Assembly: GCA_001464815.1 (NCBI GenBank)
Contig: LNDW01000022.1
Coordinates: 202,290 to 266,289 of the forward strand
Direction: 5' to 3'
Length of the DNA: 64,000 nt
Source: Betaproteobacteria bacterium Ga0077527
GTDB taxonomy: Bacteria > Pseudomonadota > Gammaproteobacteria > Burkholderiales > SG8-41
Every line of letters begins with the position of its first letter. Within the stretch, counting starts at the first letter, position 1. The position numbers were made by a program, and so were the translations under genes. Below the pieces are notes generated by a model. It did not search any database, was not told the DNA's origin, and was given only the letters and a program-made list of their open reading frames with translations. This document shows, one piece after another, positions 36,636 to 45,636 of this stretch.

Positions 36636-38585
36636 TCAGGTGTTGGAATTACTGCTGCCGGGCATTCTTGCCAGTTGCTGGGTGAGGAAATTGCTGGTGC
36701 TTCTGAGCCTGCTGATCAGTGTGTCCAGCGCGCTGAACTGGGTGCGGATGCGCACCTCGGTATCGGCCAGACGGTTGTTCAGGCGCGTACGCTGCGCGGC
36801 AATCTCCTGGATCGACCGGCTCAGCCCGTCGGTGCGGCTGTCGAGCCCGCCGTTCTCCGCAAGCAGCCGCGAAGCAACGCGTTCCAGTGTTACGGCATAA
36901 CCTTCCGACAGGTTTAGGGTTGCCGCAGGGACACCCTGTGGCGGTGCGCTGCTGCCGGTATGACGCACCACCAGTTCGTCGGCGGGCGCGCCGGCTGCTG
37001 CGCGCAGCATCTGCCCGTTGCCGGTTGCGGCGACGGTGGTGCCGTTGAGCACGAAGAATCCGGCGACATCACTGCCAGTGGCAGCGGTACCGGTGTTGTA
37101 GCCCAAAGCCGAAAGCGCGCTGCCGTCAAGCGCGGTCACCGCCGACGCCGAGCCATAGCGTTCGCTGGCGATGCGCAGCCGGCCGCCGTCAAGGCTGACA
37201 ATTGCCCTGGCATTTGCGCCGGCAAGGGGTGCCGCCGCATTGAGGGCGCTTTGCAGCGTGGCTGCAAGCTGCGCCGGGGTGTAGCTGCCGTGGGGGATGC
37301 TGAGCGTGCCGCTGGCGGTGCCGTCGAGGCTGAGCGAAAGGGTGTTGTTGCTGCTGTCGATGATGGTGGTTGGCGCCGCTGCGTTGGCGGCCAGCGCGTT
37401 GGCACGTGTGGCCGGTGCGGTGATTTGCACCGCGTATGCGCCGGGCTGGCTGGCAGCCCCGGAACTGACGAACTGGACCGGATCTGCACTGCTGCGTCCG
37501 CGCAGGGCAAACAGCGATGCGATGTCATCCGGGCTTGAGGAAATCGCAGCATTGAGCCTGGCGGCATCGAGAGTGAGCCGGCCGTTGCGGTCGAATTCGA
37601 CGCCGATCTGCGACAAGCGGCTCAGCTCACCGGAGACGCCGGCGAGCGCGCTGCCCGCCGCGGCGCGTAACTGGTTCTGCACGCTGATCGCGGTCGAATT
37701 GCCGACCAGCAGTCCGCCACGGCCTGTGGCGGCGTTGTAGGCGGTGAGCGTGGCCGCCGTTGAAGACAGGTCGTTGTAGGACTTGACGAAGCCCTGCACT
37801 GCAGTCTGCAGCTGCGCTGTGTCGCGGCTGACGCTGACCGTGGTGCTGCCGGTGGCGTTCAGTGTCAGTGTGATGCCGGGTATGGCGTCGGCAAGCTGGT
37901 TGGTGGCGCCGGAAATGGCGACGCCGTTGACGGTGATGCTGGCGTTGACCGCGGCCTGGGCTTCGGTGACGCCGTCGAGTGCGTCCTTGAGCACGCCCGC
38001 CGACAGCGTATGTGCCAGTGTGATGGTGTTTGCCGTGCCGCCGCGAGCGGCGGTGAGCAGCAGACGGAAGGGGGTGGCGCTGCCATCGTTGACGATGGTG
38101 GCTTCGACATCGTCCTGAGCGGCATTGATCGCATCACGCAGGCCGGAGAGCGTGTTGTTGGTGGCGTCCACAGTGATGCTATGCAGGGCTCCGCTGCCGA
38201 TCTGCAGCGTGAGGCTGCCGCTGGAGCCCGCTGCCGTGGAACTGGCCAGTCCCTGCGCCTGCAGCACCTGCGGTACCGCCAGGGCGCCGACATTGACCGA
38301 ATAATTGCCGGCGGCGGCAGTCCTTGCCGCCGTGGCGGCAAGGACTGCCGGATTGCCGGTCTGCACCCGGAATGATTCGAAGCGGCCGGTATCGCGCAGG
38401 CTGCCCATGGCACCTTGGAACGCGGCGACCGCACCTTTGAGGCTGCCGAATGCCGTGAGCTGGGCCTGGAACGCAGCCTCGCGGCTGTCGAGCTGGGCCA
38501 GCGGACGGCGTTCGAGGGCCATCAGTTGGGTAACGATGGAATTGACGTCCAGATTGGAGCCAATTCCCGGAGATGAAAGTGCCAT
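36636..38585 (-). CDS. fliD: flagellar cap protein FliD, long form
   Basis: FliD (HAP2) caps the filament tip and folds incoming flagellin. The N-terminus (SPGIGSNLDVNSIVTQLMAL) and the C-terminal helix pair (FSALDTLISRLRSTSNFLTQ) are typical. At 649 residues it is well above the more usual 430-500. The middle has flagellin_IN-like repeats and a long Thr/Ala/Gly-rich variable region. A sigma-28-like promoter lies just upstream. fliS and fliT follow on the same strand. Confidence 0.95.
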   Translation of the reverse strand: MALSSPGIGSNLDVNSIVTQLMALERRPLAQLDSREAAFQAQLTAFGSLKGAVAAFQGAMGSLRDTGRFESFRVQTGNPAVLAATAARTAAAGNYSVNVGALAVPQVLQAQGLASSTAAGSSGSLTLQIGSGALHSITVDATNNTLSGLRDAINAAQDDVEATIVNDGSATPFRLLLTAARGGTANTITLAHTLSAGVLKDALDGVTEAQAAVNASITVNGVAISGATNQLADAIPGITLTLNATGSTTVSVSRDTAQLQTAVQGFVKSYNDLSSTAATLTAYNAATGRGGLLVGNSTAISVQNQLRAAAGSALAGVSGELSRLSQIGVEFDRNGRLTLDAARLNAAISSSPDDIASLFALRGRSSADPVQFVSSGAASQPGAYAVQITAPATRANALAANAAAPTTIIDSSNNTLSLSLDGTASGTLSIPHGSYTPAQLAATLQSALNAAAPLAGANARAIVSLDGGRLRIASERYGSASAVTALDGSALSALGYNTGTAATGSDVAGFFVLNGTTVAATGNGQMLRAAAGAPADELVVRHTGSSAPPQGVPAATLNLSEGYAVTLERVASRLLAENGGLDSRTDGLSRSIQEIAAQRTRLNNRLADTEVRIRTQFSALDTLISRLRSTSNFLTQQLARMPGSSNSNT

Positions 38586-38602
38586 GGCTGCGCTGCGACC
38601 GT

Positions 38603-38640
38603 TTTCAGGTGGCTTCCTGTAGTTAACGGCAGCCTTTACA
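38603..38640 (-). promoter_or_regulatory. sigma-28-like promoter before fliD
   Basis: On the minus strand the flaG-fliD gap reads TAAAG, 15 bases, then GCCGTTAA. This is the same -35 box, spacing and -10 box as the upstream of the two sites before flgM. FliA control of fliD is well known in other bacteria. Recognition is by eye. Confidence 0.6.
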
Positions 38641-38647
38641 GCAAGCT

Positions 38648-38968
38648 TTATGCCTGTTCGCGCACCAGCAGGCTTTGCAGCCGGTCGATGGCCTTGGTGA
38701 TTGCCAGCGCCTCCTCACTGGGCAGTTGCCGGATCACCTGGCGGGTTTTCGCATCGATGACCTGCACCACGGTGCGGCCCGAATGGGGGTCGGTCAGGAA
38801 CTGCAGGTTGCTGGATACCGCATCAAGCGCGTTGCGCGCCGCGCGGCTGGCCTGGAGCAGCAAAGCCGCGGTGTCATTCGCGACGCCTCCCGGCCTCGCG
38901 CTGGCGGGTTCGGCGACACTGCCGGCCTGATTCCAGAACGGGCCATTACGATTCGTTTCCACTCGCAT
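38648..38968 (-). CDS. flaG: FlaG family flagellar protein
   Basis: FlaG proteins are small proteins encoded beside flagellin and FliD that affect filament length. The 106-residue product has the family core LQFLTDPHSGRTVVQVIDAK followed by TRQVIRQLPSEEALAITKAI. It lies between fliC and fliD on the same strand. A GGAGG ribosome site precedes its ATG. Confidence 0.93.
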   Translation of the reverse strand: MRVETNRNGPFWNQAGSVAEPASARPGGVANDTAALLLQASRAARNALDAVSSNLQFLTDPHSGRTVVQVIDAKTRQVIRQLPSEEALAITKAIDRLQSLLVREQA

Positions 38969-38992
38969 GACGGCCTCCTGTCAAAACGGACA

Positions 38993-39016
38993 CCCGGCCG
39001 GCGGATGCCGGCCGGG
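38993..39016 (-). terminator. fliC terminator hairpin
   Basis: A perfect 10-bp stem (CCCGGCCGGC / GCCGGCCGGG) with a 4-base loop lies just after the fliC stop on the minus strand and is followed by TGTCCGTTTT. This fits a rho-independent or RNA-stabilising hairpin between fliC and flaG. Confidence 0.75.
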
Positions 39017-39045
39017 GTCTGTCCGGTGCTGCTTTTGCGCGGGGC

Positions 39046-40446
39046 TTAGCCGCGGAGCAGGGCAAGCACGTTGTTGGGCAACGCATTGGCCTGGGCCAGA
39101 ATCGCAACGCCGGCCTGTTGCAGGATCTGCGCCTTGGTCATCGACGCTGTCTCCGCGGCGAAATCCGCGTCCTGGATCCGGCTGCGGGAGGCCGTGAGGT
39201 TTTCCGTGGTCGTCTGCAGGTTCGACACGACCGAAGAAAACCGGTTTTGCAGTGCACCCAGTGAAGCGCGCGAGGAGTTGATCGAAGTCAGGGCCGCATC
39301 GACCGAGGCCAGCGTCGTGTTGGCACCGTTGACCGTTGCTACCGTGACGTTGGACAGCGCGGTCCCTGACAGGGCGGCCGTGGTGGTGGCCGCGGTGAAA
39401 CCGGCATCCGTTGGCGCCGTGCCGCTGATGGTGATGTTCTGGCTGGCAGCCAGCGATACCGTGCTGCGGGTTGTCGCCGCTGCGGCGACACCGGTCAGGG
39501 TGGCGTTGAATGTGCCGGTGGCCTGGGTGAATGAGTGGGCAATGTTGCGGCCATCGGCTGCGACGAGATCGATGCCGGTGCCATCGTTGACGGCGGTCAC
39601 ACCGGTGGCCGCGCTGATTGCGTTGATGGCTGAGGTCAGGGAAGCGCGGTCTGTCGCGGCACCGGCGCCGATGGTGATCGTTCCAGTGGTGTAGCCGTTG
39701 ATCGTCAGCGTGCCGGTGCCAGCCGTGCCGCCGTCGGTGGTGCCGCCCGAAACCGTGAGGCTGTTGGCGGTGGCAGTCACCCCGTGGCCGCCAATGGCGT
39801 TGATCGCTGCGGCAACCGAACGCGCATCGTTGGTGCCGATGGCGCCGATATCAACGCCGTTGATCACCAGATCGCCTGCGGCGATGGCATTGCCAGTAAC
39901 CACGCCGCTGGTGACCGAGGCCGAGAAGCTGGCGCCAAGGGAGGCGGTGCGCGCGCTGGAAATCGATGACACCGTGATGGTCTGTCCGGCATCGGCGCCA
40001 ACCTGGAATGACTGGGACGAGAAGGTGCCATCCAGCAGCTTGACTCCATTGAAGCCGGTTTGTGCTGCAACACGGTCAATTTCAGCCACGAGATCCGCAA
40101 CTTCCGATTGCAGCGCCGCACGGTCAGTAGTGCTGTTCGTGGCGTTGGCGGACTGCACAGCCAGTTCCCGGATGCGCTGCAGGTTGTTGGTGATCTCGGT
40201 AAGGGAGCCTTCCGCGGTCTGGGCCAAGGAGATGCCATCGCTGGCATTCCGGGCGGCCTGGTTAAGACCTCGGATCTGCGCGGTGAATCGCTCCGAGATC
40301 GCAAGGCCGGCGGCGTCGTCCTTGGCGCTGTTGATGCGCAGACCGGTGGACAGGCGCTGCAGGGCAACGTTGAGCGAGGACTGCGAGCCGTTCAGGTTGC
40401 GCTGCGCATTGAGCGAGGCAATGTTGGTGTTGATGAATTGGGGCAT
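39046..40446 (-). CDS. fliC: flagellin FliC
   Basis: Flagellin is the filament subunit. The 466-residue product has conserved N- and C-terminal D0/D1 domains: [57 protein letters not shown] (the TLR5-recognition region in other flagellins) and [20 protein letters not shown], ending [12 protein letters not shown]. The centre (about 150-370) is variable, Thr/Gly/Ala-rich, with flagellin_IN-like repeats. A strong GGAAGGAG ribosome site precedes ATG. No good sigma-28 -35 box was found upstream, only a GCCGTTCA near 40480. It is the only flagellin seen in the window. Confidence 0.97.
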   Translation of the reverse strand: MPQFINTNIASLNAQRNLNGSQSSLNVALQRLSTGLRINSAKDDAAGLAISERFTAQIRGLNQAARNASDGISLAQTAEGSLTEITNNLQRIRELAVQSANATNSTTDRAALQSEVADLVAEIDRVAAQTGFNGVKLLDGTFSSQSFQVGADAGQTITVSSISSARTASLGASFSASVTSGVVTGNAIAAGDLVINGVDIGAIGTNDARSVAAAINAIGGHGVTATANSLTVSGGTTDGGTAGTGTLTINGYTTGTITIGAGAATDRASLTSAINAISAATGVTAVNDGTGIDLVAADGRNIAHSFTQATGTFNATLTGVAAAATTRSTVSLAASQNITISGTAPTDAGFTAATTTAALSGTALSNVTVATVNGANTTLASVDAALTSINSSRASLGALQNRFSSVVSNLQTTTENLTASRSRIQDADFAAETASMTKAQILQQAGVAILAQANALPNNVLALLRG

Positions 40447-40562
40447 TTGAATCTCCTTCCGTCATGAAGTGGTTGAACGGCTGGTGTGCCGGTGACTACG
40501 GTGTGCCAGTCTGCAAAAAACCGCCGTCGCCCAAGCAATTACGACAGGGGTGGGGACGGACT

Positions 40563-42188
40563 TTAGGCGGCACTGTCGCGCAGGACGGTGATCACCCGGT
40601 TTTTTCCGGCAGCCTTGGCCCGGTACAGCGCCTTGTCGGCGCGGCCGATCACGTCAGGCTGCTTCTCGTCGGGAGTGTGTTCGGTGACGCCGGCGCTGAA
40701 AGTGATCAGCAGGTGTTCACTGTCGTGCAGGAAAAAATGCTTGGTCAGGCTGCGCTGAAGGCGGATCATGGCCTGCGCCGCCTCGTCCGCGGTCGAGTCG
40801 GGCAGCAGGATCAGGAATTCCTCGCCGCCGAAGCGCGCCACCGAGTCATTCGGCCGCATCGTCTGCCGGATCACCCGGGTCAGGTGGACCAGGGCGCCAT
40901 CGCCCGCCTGGTGACCATAGGTGTCATTGAGCGCCTTGAAGTTGTCGATATCAAGCAGTGCGACCGCCAGCGGCCTTCCGCTGCGGTTGCGGATCGCGAT
41001 TTCGCGGTCGAAGGCCTCATCAAGGCCGCGACGGTTGAGGGTGCCGGTCAACTGGTCCTCACGCACCTTCTCACCGACCTGCACCAGTTCGGCCTCGAGT
41101 TCGAGGATGCGCTTCTCCGACAGCTCGACCATCTGCCGTGCCTCGCTCAGCGAGTCCCGCGACTGCAGGGCATGAATCTGCATCTGCCGTGTCTCGCGCA
41201 TGATTTCCTCTATCACCCCGCCGATTTCGCCGATGTCGTCGGTGCCCTGCAGCCGTCCGGAAAGCAGGTTGATCTTGTCGTGGTATTCGCCGGTCATTGA
41301 CGACAGCTCGCCGATGCTCTGGATGAAGGTGCCGGCCATTTCCTTGAGCCGGTCCTTGGCTTCGCACAGGCTGTGCTTCAACACGCCCTGGCGGACGATG
41401 GTTTCGCGCAGGCTGCGCTCGATCTGTTCCAGAGATTCAATCGAAAGAGGTGATGAAATGATGTCCTTGATCGCCGCCAGCTGGCCATGCAACCACTGGT
41501 CGTCGGTGGTGATCTCCTGGATGTTTTCAATCAGCAGATTCAGTACCCGGAGCAGGCCCTGGCGCAGCCGGTCGTCGCCGTCGTCGTAGAGGCTCAGGCG
41601 ATACCATAGCTGGCGCAGCGGCGTGGCCAGCGCGGCGATGGCGGCGGCGTTACGCGCGGCGCGTAACTGTGCCGCGAGTTCGCGGATTTCAGCGACCAGT
41701 TCGGGCGCACCGGAGACTCGCGACACCACGCCGCGTTCCAGTGCCTGGGCGAAGAGGCCGATGAGCGTGGTCAACGTTTCGGCGTCGCAGCCCCCGCCGC
41801 CGGTCTCGGTGGAGGTCGCGACGTCGAGCGCCGGTGGCAGTCGCGACCAGCGCTGGACCAGGCGGCGCAGCATTTCATGGATTTTGGCCGGATCACCCCC
41901 GGCCGAGGCCTGGGACAGCACTTTTTCAACCGCGGCGGTTTTCTGCGCACTTGAGCTGCCCTGGTGTGAAACTCCCAGTTGGCGCTGCAGGCTGAGCAGC
42001 AGTTCGGGCCAGTCGGGTCCCTGCTGTTCGTTGCAGGTCTGGCCGGATACTTCCTGGTAAACGCGGCGGTAGTTGGCCGGGGTTGGCAGCTCGCGGAGGC
42101 TGGCCATTCGGCGCAGGGTTTCGCGCGCGATTTCGTGCGGTGTGGCGGGTCCGGGCGCGGTAATTCGATTCAAGCGGGAGCTGTCCAT
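40563..42188 (-). CDS. diguanylate cyclase with long helical N-terminus
   Basis: The 541-residue product makes c-di-GMP. The C-terminal GGDEF domain (about 375-540) has an intact active site RFGGEEFLILLP and the product-inhibition I-site RPND five residues before it. The N-terminal 370 residues contain no recognised sensor and are mostly helical, including ERSLRETIVRQGVLKHSLCE. The longest frame starts further upstream, but ATG 42188 begins the likely protein. It lies between the signalling genes and fliC. Confidence 0.9.
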   Translation of the reverse strand: MDSSRLNRITAPGPATPHEIARETLRRMASLRELPTPANYRRVYQEVSGQTCNEQQGPDWPELLLSLQRQLGVSHQGSSSAQKTAAVEKVLSQASAGGDPAKIHEMLRRLVQRWSRLPPALDVATSTETGGGGCDAETLTTLIGLFAQALERGVVSRVSGAPELVAEIRELAAQLRAARNAAAIAALATPLRQLWYRLSLYDDGDDRLRQGLLRVLNLLIENIQEITTDDQWLHGQLAAIKDIISSPLSIESLEQIERSLRETIVRQGVLKHSLCEAKDRLKEMAGTFIQSIGELSSMTGEYHDKINLLSGRLQGTDDIGEIGGVIEEIMRETRQMQIHALQSRDSLSEARQMVELSEKRILELEAELVQVGEKVREDQLTGTLNRRGLDEAFDREIAIRNRSGRPLAVALLDIDNFKALNDTYGHQAGDGALVHLTRVIRQTMRPNDSVARFGGEEFLILLPDSTADEAAQAMIRLQRSLTKHFFLHDSEHLLITFSAGVTEHTPDEKQPDVIGRADKALYRAKAAGKNRVITVLRDSAA

Positions 42189-42367
42189 AGCGTCTTTTTT
42201 GCCTGTCAGTGGCGCCCGGATGGACGCCTTGGGAACTGCAGCAATTACGGACGTTTTGCGGCGCGACTTGAGCGCCGCCGGACATTGCATGGCCAGGAGG
42301 GCGCCTAACAGCATGAAACGCGTGATGCGCTGACACGATTTGGGCTGCAGTCAGGGAGTGGTCCGCG

Positions 42368-42390
42368 GCGAATATTGCGAATATTCGCAA
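42368..42390. repeat. perfect 16-bp palindrome with adjoining half-copy
   Basis: TTGCGAATATTCGCAA (42375-42390) is a perfect palindrome. The half GCGAATATT is repeated directly next to it at 42368, and GTCC/GGAC arms flank the whole. Sites of this form are often operators for dimeric regulators. It is about 190 bases upstream of the diguanylate cyclase start. Confidence 0.55.
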
Positions 42391-42407
42391 GGACCGCGAC
42401 GCCCCCT

Positions 42408-42427
42408 CCGGCGCAAAAACGCGCCGG
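42408..42427. repeat. 7-bp hairpin
   Basis: CCGGCGC, loop AAAAAC, GCGCCGG. A GC-rich hairpin without a following T-run, of unknown role, between the palindrome and the larger nested stem. Confidence 0.4.
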
Positions 42428-42493
42428 TTCCAAACGGCCCATCAATGCCCAGCGAAATCATCGGCCTACAGCCACTCAATATAGAGAGGTACC

Positions 42494-42562
42494 GGCCCTG
42501 ACTTTGTAGCGCGGCTTGCTTGTATTCGCGATATGAGCCGCGCCGCGCTTCGCGTCAGGGCC
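42494..42562. repeat. 69-base nested inverted repeat
   Basis: Outer arms GGCCCTGAC (42494-42502) and GTCAGGGCC (42554-42562) enclose a second pair, GCGCGGCT and AGCCGCGC, with a 19-base apical loop. Both pairs are perfect. It sits 38 bases after the NarL-type regulator stop. It could be a transcription end, a small RNA or a REP-like repeat. No T-run is seen on either side. Confidence 0.55.
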
Positions 42563-42599
42563 AATTCCGGCTGTAACGCACAAGCTGCCGTTGTCGCTG

Positions 42600-43235
42600 T
42601 TATTCGACCAGGCCGTTCTTGATCGCGTAGTGGGTGATTTCGGCGTTGCTGCGCAGCCCCAGTTTTTCCAGGATGCGGGCGCGGTAGACGCTGATGGTCT
42701 TCACGCTGAGCGAAAGCTGCTCGGCGATTTCGGAGGGGGTTTTGCCCGATGCGATAAGGCACATCGTCTGGAATTCACGGTTGGACAGCGCGTGATGGTC
42801 GGGCTGCACCTCCTCGCCGCGGACCAGGTTGTCGGCCAGTTCCTCGGCCACCTGGGGTGTCAGGAACTTGCGACCGCGGGCAACCTCGCGGATCGCGTTG
42901 ACGAGCTGCATCGGCGCGCTCTGCTTGTTCAGGTAACCCGCGGCCCCCGAACGCAGTGCCCGCACCGCATACTGGTTTTCCGGGTGCATCGACAACATCA
43001 GCACCGACAGTTTCGGGCGTTCCTTGCGTATCAGCTTCAGGGTTTCGATGCCGTTGCGGTCAGGCATCGAGATGTCGAGCAGCACCACGTCGCAGGCCTG
43101 CTCACGGACGAACTTGAGTGTTTCGGCGCTGTTGCCTGCCTCGCCTATCACCGCCAGATCAGCCGTCTCGGCGATGATCTGGCGCAGGCCCCTGCGCAGG
43201 ATCGCGTGGTCGTCGGCGATCAACACCCTGATCAT
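42600..43235 (-). CDS. NarL/FixJ-type response regulator
   Basis: The 211-residue product has a receiver domain (IRVLIADDHAILRRGL, phospho-acceptor region VVLLDISMPDRNG, conserved Lys in YLNKQSA) and a C-terminal LuxR-type helix-turn-helix (LSNREFQTMCLIASGKTPSE and LSLSVKTISVYRARILEKLG). It overlaps the kinase stop by 4 bases (ATGA), so the kinase upstream is almost certainly its partner. Targets are unknown. Confidence 0.95.
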   Translation of the reverse strand: MIRVLIADDHAILRRGLRQIIAETADLAVIGEAGNSAETLKFVREQACDVVLLDISMPDRNGIETLKLIRKERPKLSVLMLSMHPENQYAVRALRSGAAGYLNKQSAPMQLVNAIREVARGRKFLTPQVAEELADNLVRGEEVQPDHHALSNREFQTMCLIASGKTPSEIAEQLSLSVKTISVYRARILEKLGLRSNAEITHYAIKNGLVE

Positions 43236-44764
43236 GCGGCCTCCGTCGCGCCGGGTGATGGGGTGCTGCCGATTCCGGCCGGCAGCGGCACGCGCAGCGC
43301 CAGAGTGGTGCCGCCCCCCCCGTTTTCGCTGATCTGCAGCGTGCCGCCGAGCTGACCGGCACGCTCCGCCATGCCGCGCAGCCCGAAGGAACCGGGCTTG
43401 CGCAAATCTGCCGGGGCGATGCCGCGGCCGTCATCACTGATGCGCAGCATGATCAGGTCCGGGCTGGCGTGGATTTCGACATCGACCGCGTTTGCCGCGG
43501 CGTGTTTGCTGATGTTGGTCAGCGCCTCGCGAAAAATGCTGAACAGCGCGGCAGCGATATCGGAGTGGATGTCCGGGTCCTCGGGTTTCATCGTGATGCG
43601 GCAGGGAATGTTCATGCGGTTTTCGAATTCACGCCCCAGCCATTCGATGGCCGCGCCGAGACCGAGGTCCAGCACTCCGGGACGCAGATCGCGTGCAATG
43701 CGCGAGGTGGTCAGTATGGTTTCATCGACCAGGCCGTCAATCTGGCGGATTTTGGTGGTCAGCGCCTCCCGGTTTTCCGGTTCAGAGGCATCGAGGCGGC
43801 CCGTCAGCCACATCAGGTCGATCTTGATAGCGGTCAGGTTGCCGCCAAGATCATCGTGGATTTCACGGGCAATACGCGCCCGTTCATGTTCCTTGACCCG
43901 TTCAAGGTGTGAAGTCAGTTCCGACAACCGGGTTCGGGATTCGCGAATCTGCTGCTCGGCGAGCTTGATTTCGTGGATGCTGGTGATCACGCCCTCGCCG
44001 CGCACCTCGCCACCTTCGACCAGGGTCGGTGAAAAGCGCAGGCTGATCCAGCGCCATCCGCCGTCGGCCAGCCGGATGCGGCCCTCCCAAGACACTCCCG
44101 GCGCGGCGGTGCCCGCGCCGGCAATACATTCATGGAAGGCGGGCCGGTCTTCGGCTGCGATCAGCCGCAGCAGGTGCCCGGCGTCACTGATCAGCAGCGC
44201 CGGCGGCAGGCCCAGAAGTTCCTCGCTGCCCTCACTCACATAGCTGAAGCCAAGTTTGCCCGCGTGATCGAGCTGAAGCTGGAAAATCACGCCCGGAATG
44301 TTGGAAAGGATGGCGGCCAGCCGCACCTCCTGCTCGCGCAGGCGCTGCTCCACCGAGCGCCGGGCATCCCGGCTGGCGGCATCCCGCAACTCGCGGTCGA
44401 TGGCTGGCAGCAGCCGCGACAGATTGTGTTTCATCACATAGTCGTGGGCGCCTCGGCGCATTGCTGCGACCGCGTCATCCTCGCCGATATGCCCGGAGAC
44501 GATGATAAAGGGAATGTCGAGTCCCCGCGCTTTCATCAGGTCAAGCGCGGCGATCCCTGAGAATTGCGGCAGCGAGTAATCTGCGATCACGAGGTCCCAG
44601 GTGCCGGAATCCAGTGCCGCCTGCATTTCGGCGGCTTCGCCGACCCGGGTGTGGGTGACTTCGTAGCCGCCCCGCCTGAGCATCAGCAGCAGCAGGTCTG
44701 CGTCATCCTGAGAATCCTCGACCAGCAGCAGGCGCAGCGCCTGCGATGTTGCCTGTGACATCAT
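43232..44764 (-). CDS. REC-PAS sensor histidine kinase (HisKA_3 type)
   Basis: A 510-residue soluble kinase with an unusual order. An N-terminal receiver (LLLVEDSQDDADLLLLMLRR, VIADYSLPQFSG) comes first, then a PAS domain at about 150-270, a coiled region, a HisKA_3 phospho-acceptor (ARIAREIHDDLGGNLTAI, with the His in EIHDD) and an HATPase_c domain with DDGRGI. No membrane segment is seen, so the input is cytoplasmic or comes through its receiver. It lies 1 base after the Rcp1-like gene and overlaps the NarL-type gene. Confidence 0.93.
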   Translation of the reverse strand: MMSQATSQALRLLLVEDSQDDADLLLLMLRRGGYEVTHTRVGEAAEMQAALDSGTWDLVIADYSLPQFSGIAALDLMKARGLDIPFIIVSGHIGEDDAVAAMRRGAHDYVMKHNLSRLLPAIDRELRDAASRDARRSVEQRLREQEVRLAAILSNIPGVIFQLQLDHAGKLGFSYVSEGSEELLGLPPALLISDAGHLLRLIAAEDRPAFHECIAGAGTAAPGVSWEGRIRLADGGWRWISLRFSPTLVEGGEVRGEGVITSIHEIKLAEQQIRESRTRLSELTSHLERVKEHERARIAREIHDDLGGNLTAIKIDLMWLTGRLDASEPENREALTTKIRQIDGLVDETILTTSRIARDLRPGVLDLGLGAAIEWLGREFENRMNIPCRITMKPEDPDIHSDIAAALFSIFREALTNISKHAAANAVDVEIHASPDLIMLRISDDGRGIAPADLRKPGSFGLRGMAERAGQLGGTLQISENGGGGTTLALRVPLPAGIGSTPSPGATEAA

Positions 44765-44765
44765 T

Positions 44766-45179
44766 TCAGTCCCGTGGCGGCATGTTCAGATGCAGCCAGT
44801 AGCGGCCGATCTGGCGCACGGCATCGATATAGCTTTCGTAAGCCACCGGCTTGATTACGTAACTGTTGCAACCCATCGCGTAACAGCGCGCCACGTCGCG
44901 CGGTTCGCTGGAGGAGGTGAATACCACCACGCACAGTTTGCCCAGCCGCGGGTCTTCGCGAATCCGCCGCAGCACCTCAGCGCCATCAACCTTCGGCAGC
45001 TTGAGGTCGACGATGACCAGTTCGGGCAGGGGTCCTCCTCCCTGAAGCTGCTCCAGCGCGGCAGCCCCGTCGCGGACCACGCTGATGTCAATCGCATCAC
45101 CAGCGCTTTTCAGTCCGCGCAGCGTCAGTGATTCGTCGTCCCGGGTGTCCTCAATCAGCAGGACGCGGCATGGATTCAA
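44766..45179 (-). CDS. Rcp1-like single-domain response regulator
   Basis: A 137-residue receiver without output domain. It has the extended Rcp1-type pattern: RVLLIEDTRDDESLTLRGLK, LVIVDLKLPKVDGAEVLRRI, VVFTSSSEPRDVARCYAMGC and the C-terminal KPVAYESYIDAVRQIGRYWL. Rcp1-type proteins commonly serve phytochrome-like kinases as phosphate carriers. TTG 45179 is chosen for an ideal GAGGAA site 7 bases upstream; the longer ATG frame adds out-of-family sequence. It heads the three-gene set with the kinase and NarL regulator. Confidence 0.88.
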   Translation of the reverse strand: MNPCRVLLIEDTRDDESLTLRGLKSAGDAIDISVVRDGAAALEQLQGGGPLPELVIVDLKLPKVDGAEVLRRIREDPRLGKLCVVVFTSSSEPRDVARCYAMGCNSYVIKPVAYESYIDAVRQIGRYWLHLNMPPRD

Positions 45180-45636
45180 GGCGGATTCCTCAGTAGCCGT
45201 GGTCTGATGTCGAAGGGCAGGGTTGCGGACAGATGGGATGGTGCGGATTGCCGTGGCAATGAGCCAGGACAGGCTTTGATGATAAACCAACTAGCCGGGG
45301 TCGGCCACGCGCCGGCCTGCGGGGTATTTCGGGCATTTGTTGATCGGTCCCGGCGCCCTAAAGATCACGGGGTGTTTGCCGTAGATGTCGAGTATCGCGG
45401 CCGGCCTGGCCTTCGCGGAGTTGCCGCGTGTCCGGGGTCCGTATTGCCGCGGCTTTTTTGTGAATCGGACTGTTTCCTTATCCGGAAATGGTTCAGGCCA
45501 GAGGACGATTTCCATGCTGGAACCGAGGCGGCGCTCGCTGATCGTGTCCGGGAATGTGTATTTCTGCGATTTCTGCAGGACACCGCGCAACCCGGGCGGG
45601 GCGCTGCGCGGGATCTGCACACCGAAGGACGTACGC
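45180..45636. other. divergent intergenic region
   Basis: This 457-base gap separates the Rcp1-like gene (minus) from the receptor-tip mini-protein (plus). It should hold promoters for both. The mini-protein's frame is open back to 45385 but the extra residues are not family-like. No repeat or clear promoter was recognised. Confidence 0.4.

Larger units (their letters stand above)
42189..42599. other. intergenic region with several inverted repeats
   Basis: This 411-base gap lies between the diguanylate cyclase and the NarL-type regulator, both read on the minus strand. No gene was recognised. It contains three inverted repeats listed separately: a 16-bp palindrome, a 7-bp hairpin and a 69-base nested stem. 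Confidence 0.5.

Noticed and set aside
40510-40545. Possible sigma-54 promoter upstream of fliC (GGCGG and TTGCA on the minus strand)
   Set aside because: The spacing between the GG and GC pairs is off by one base and the boxes are poor matches.
45385-45636. Upstream extension of the receptor-tip mini-protein
   Set aside because: The extra 84 residues are not family-like, and ATG 45637 has the better ribosome site.
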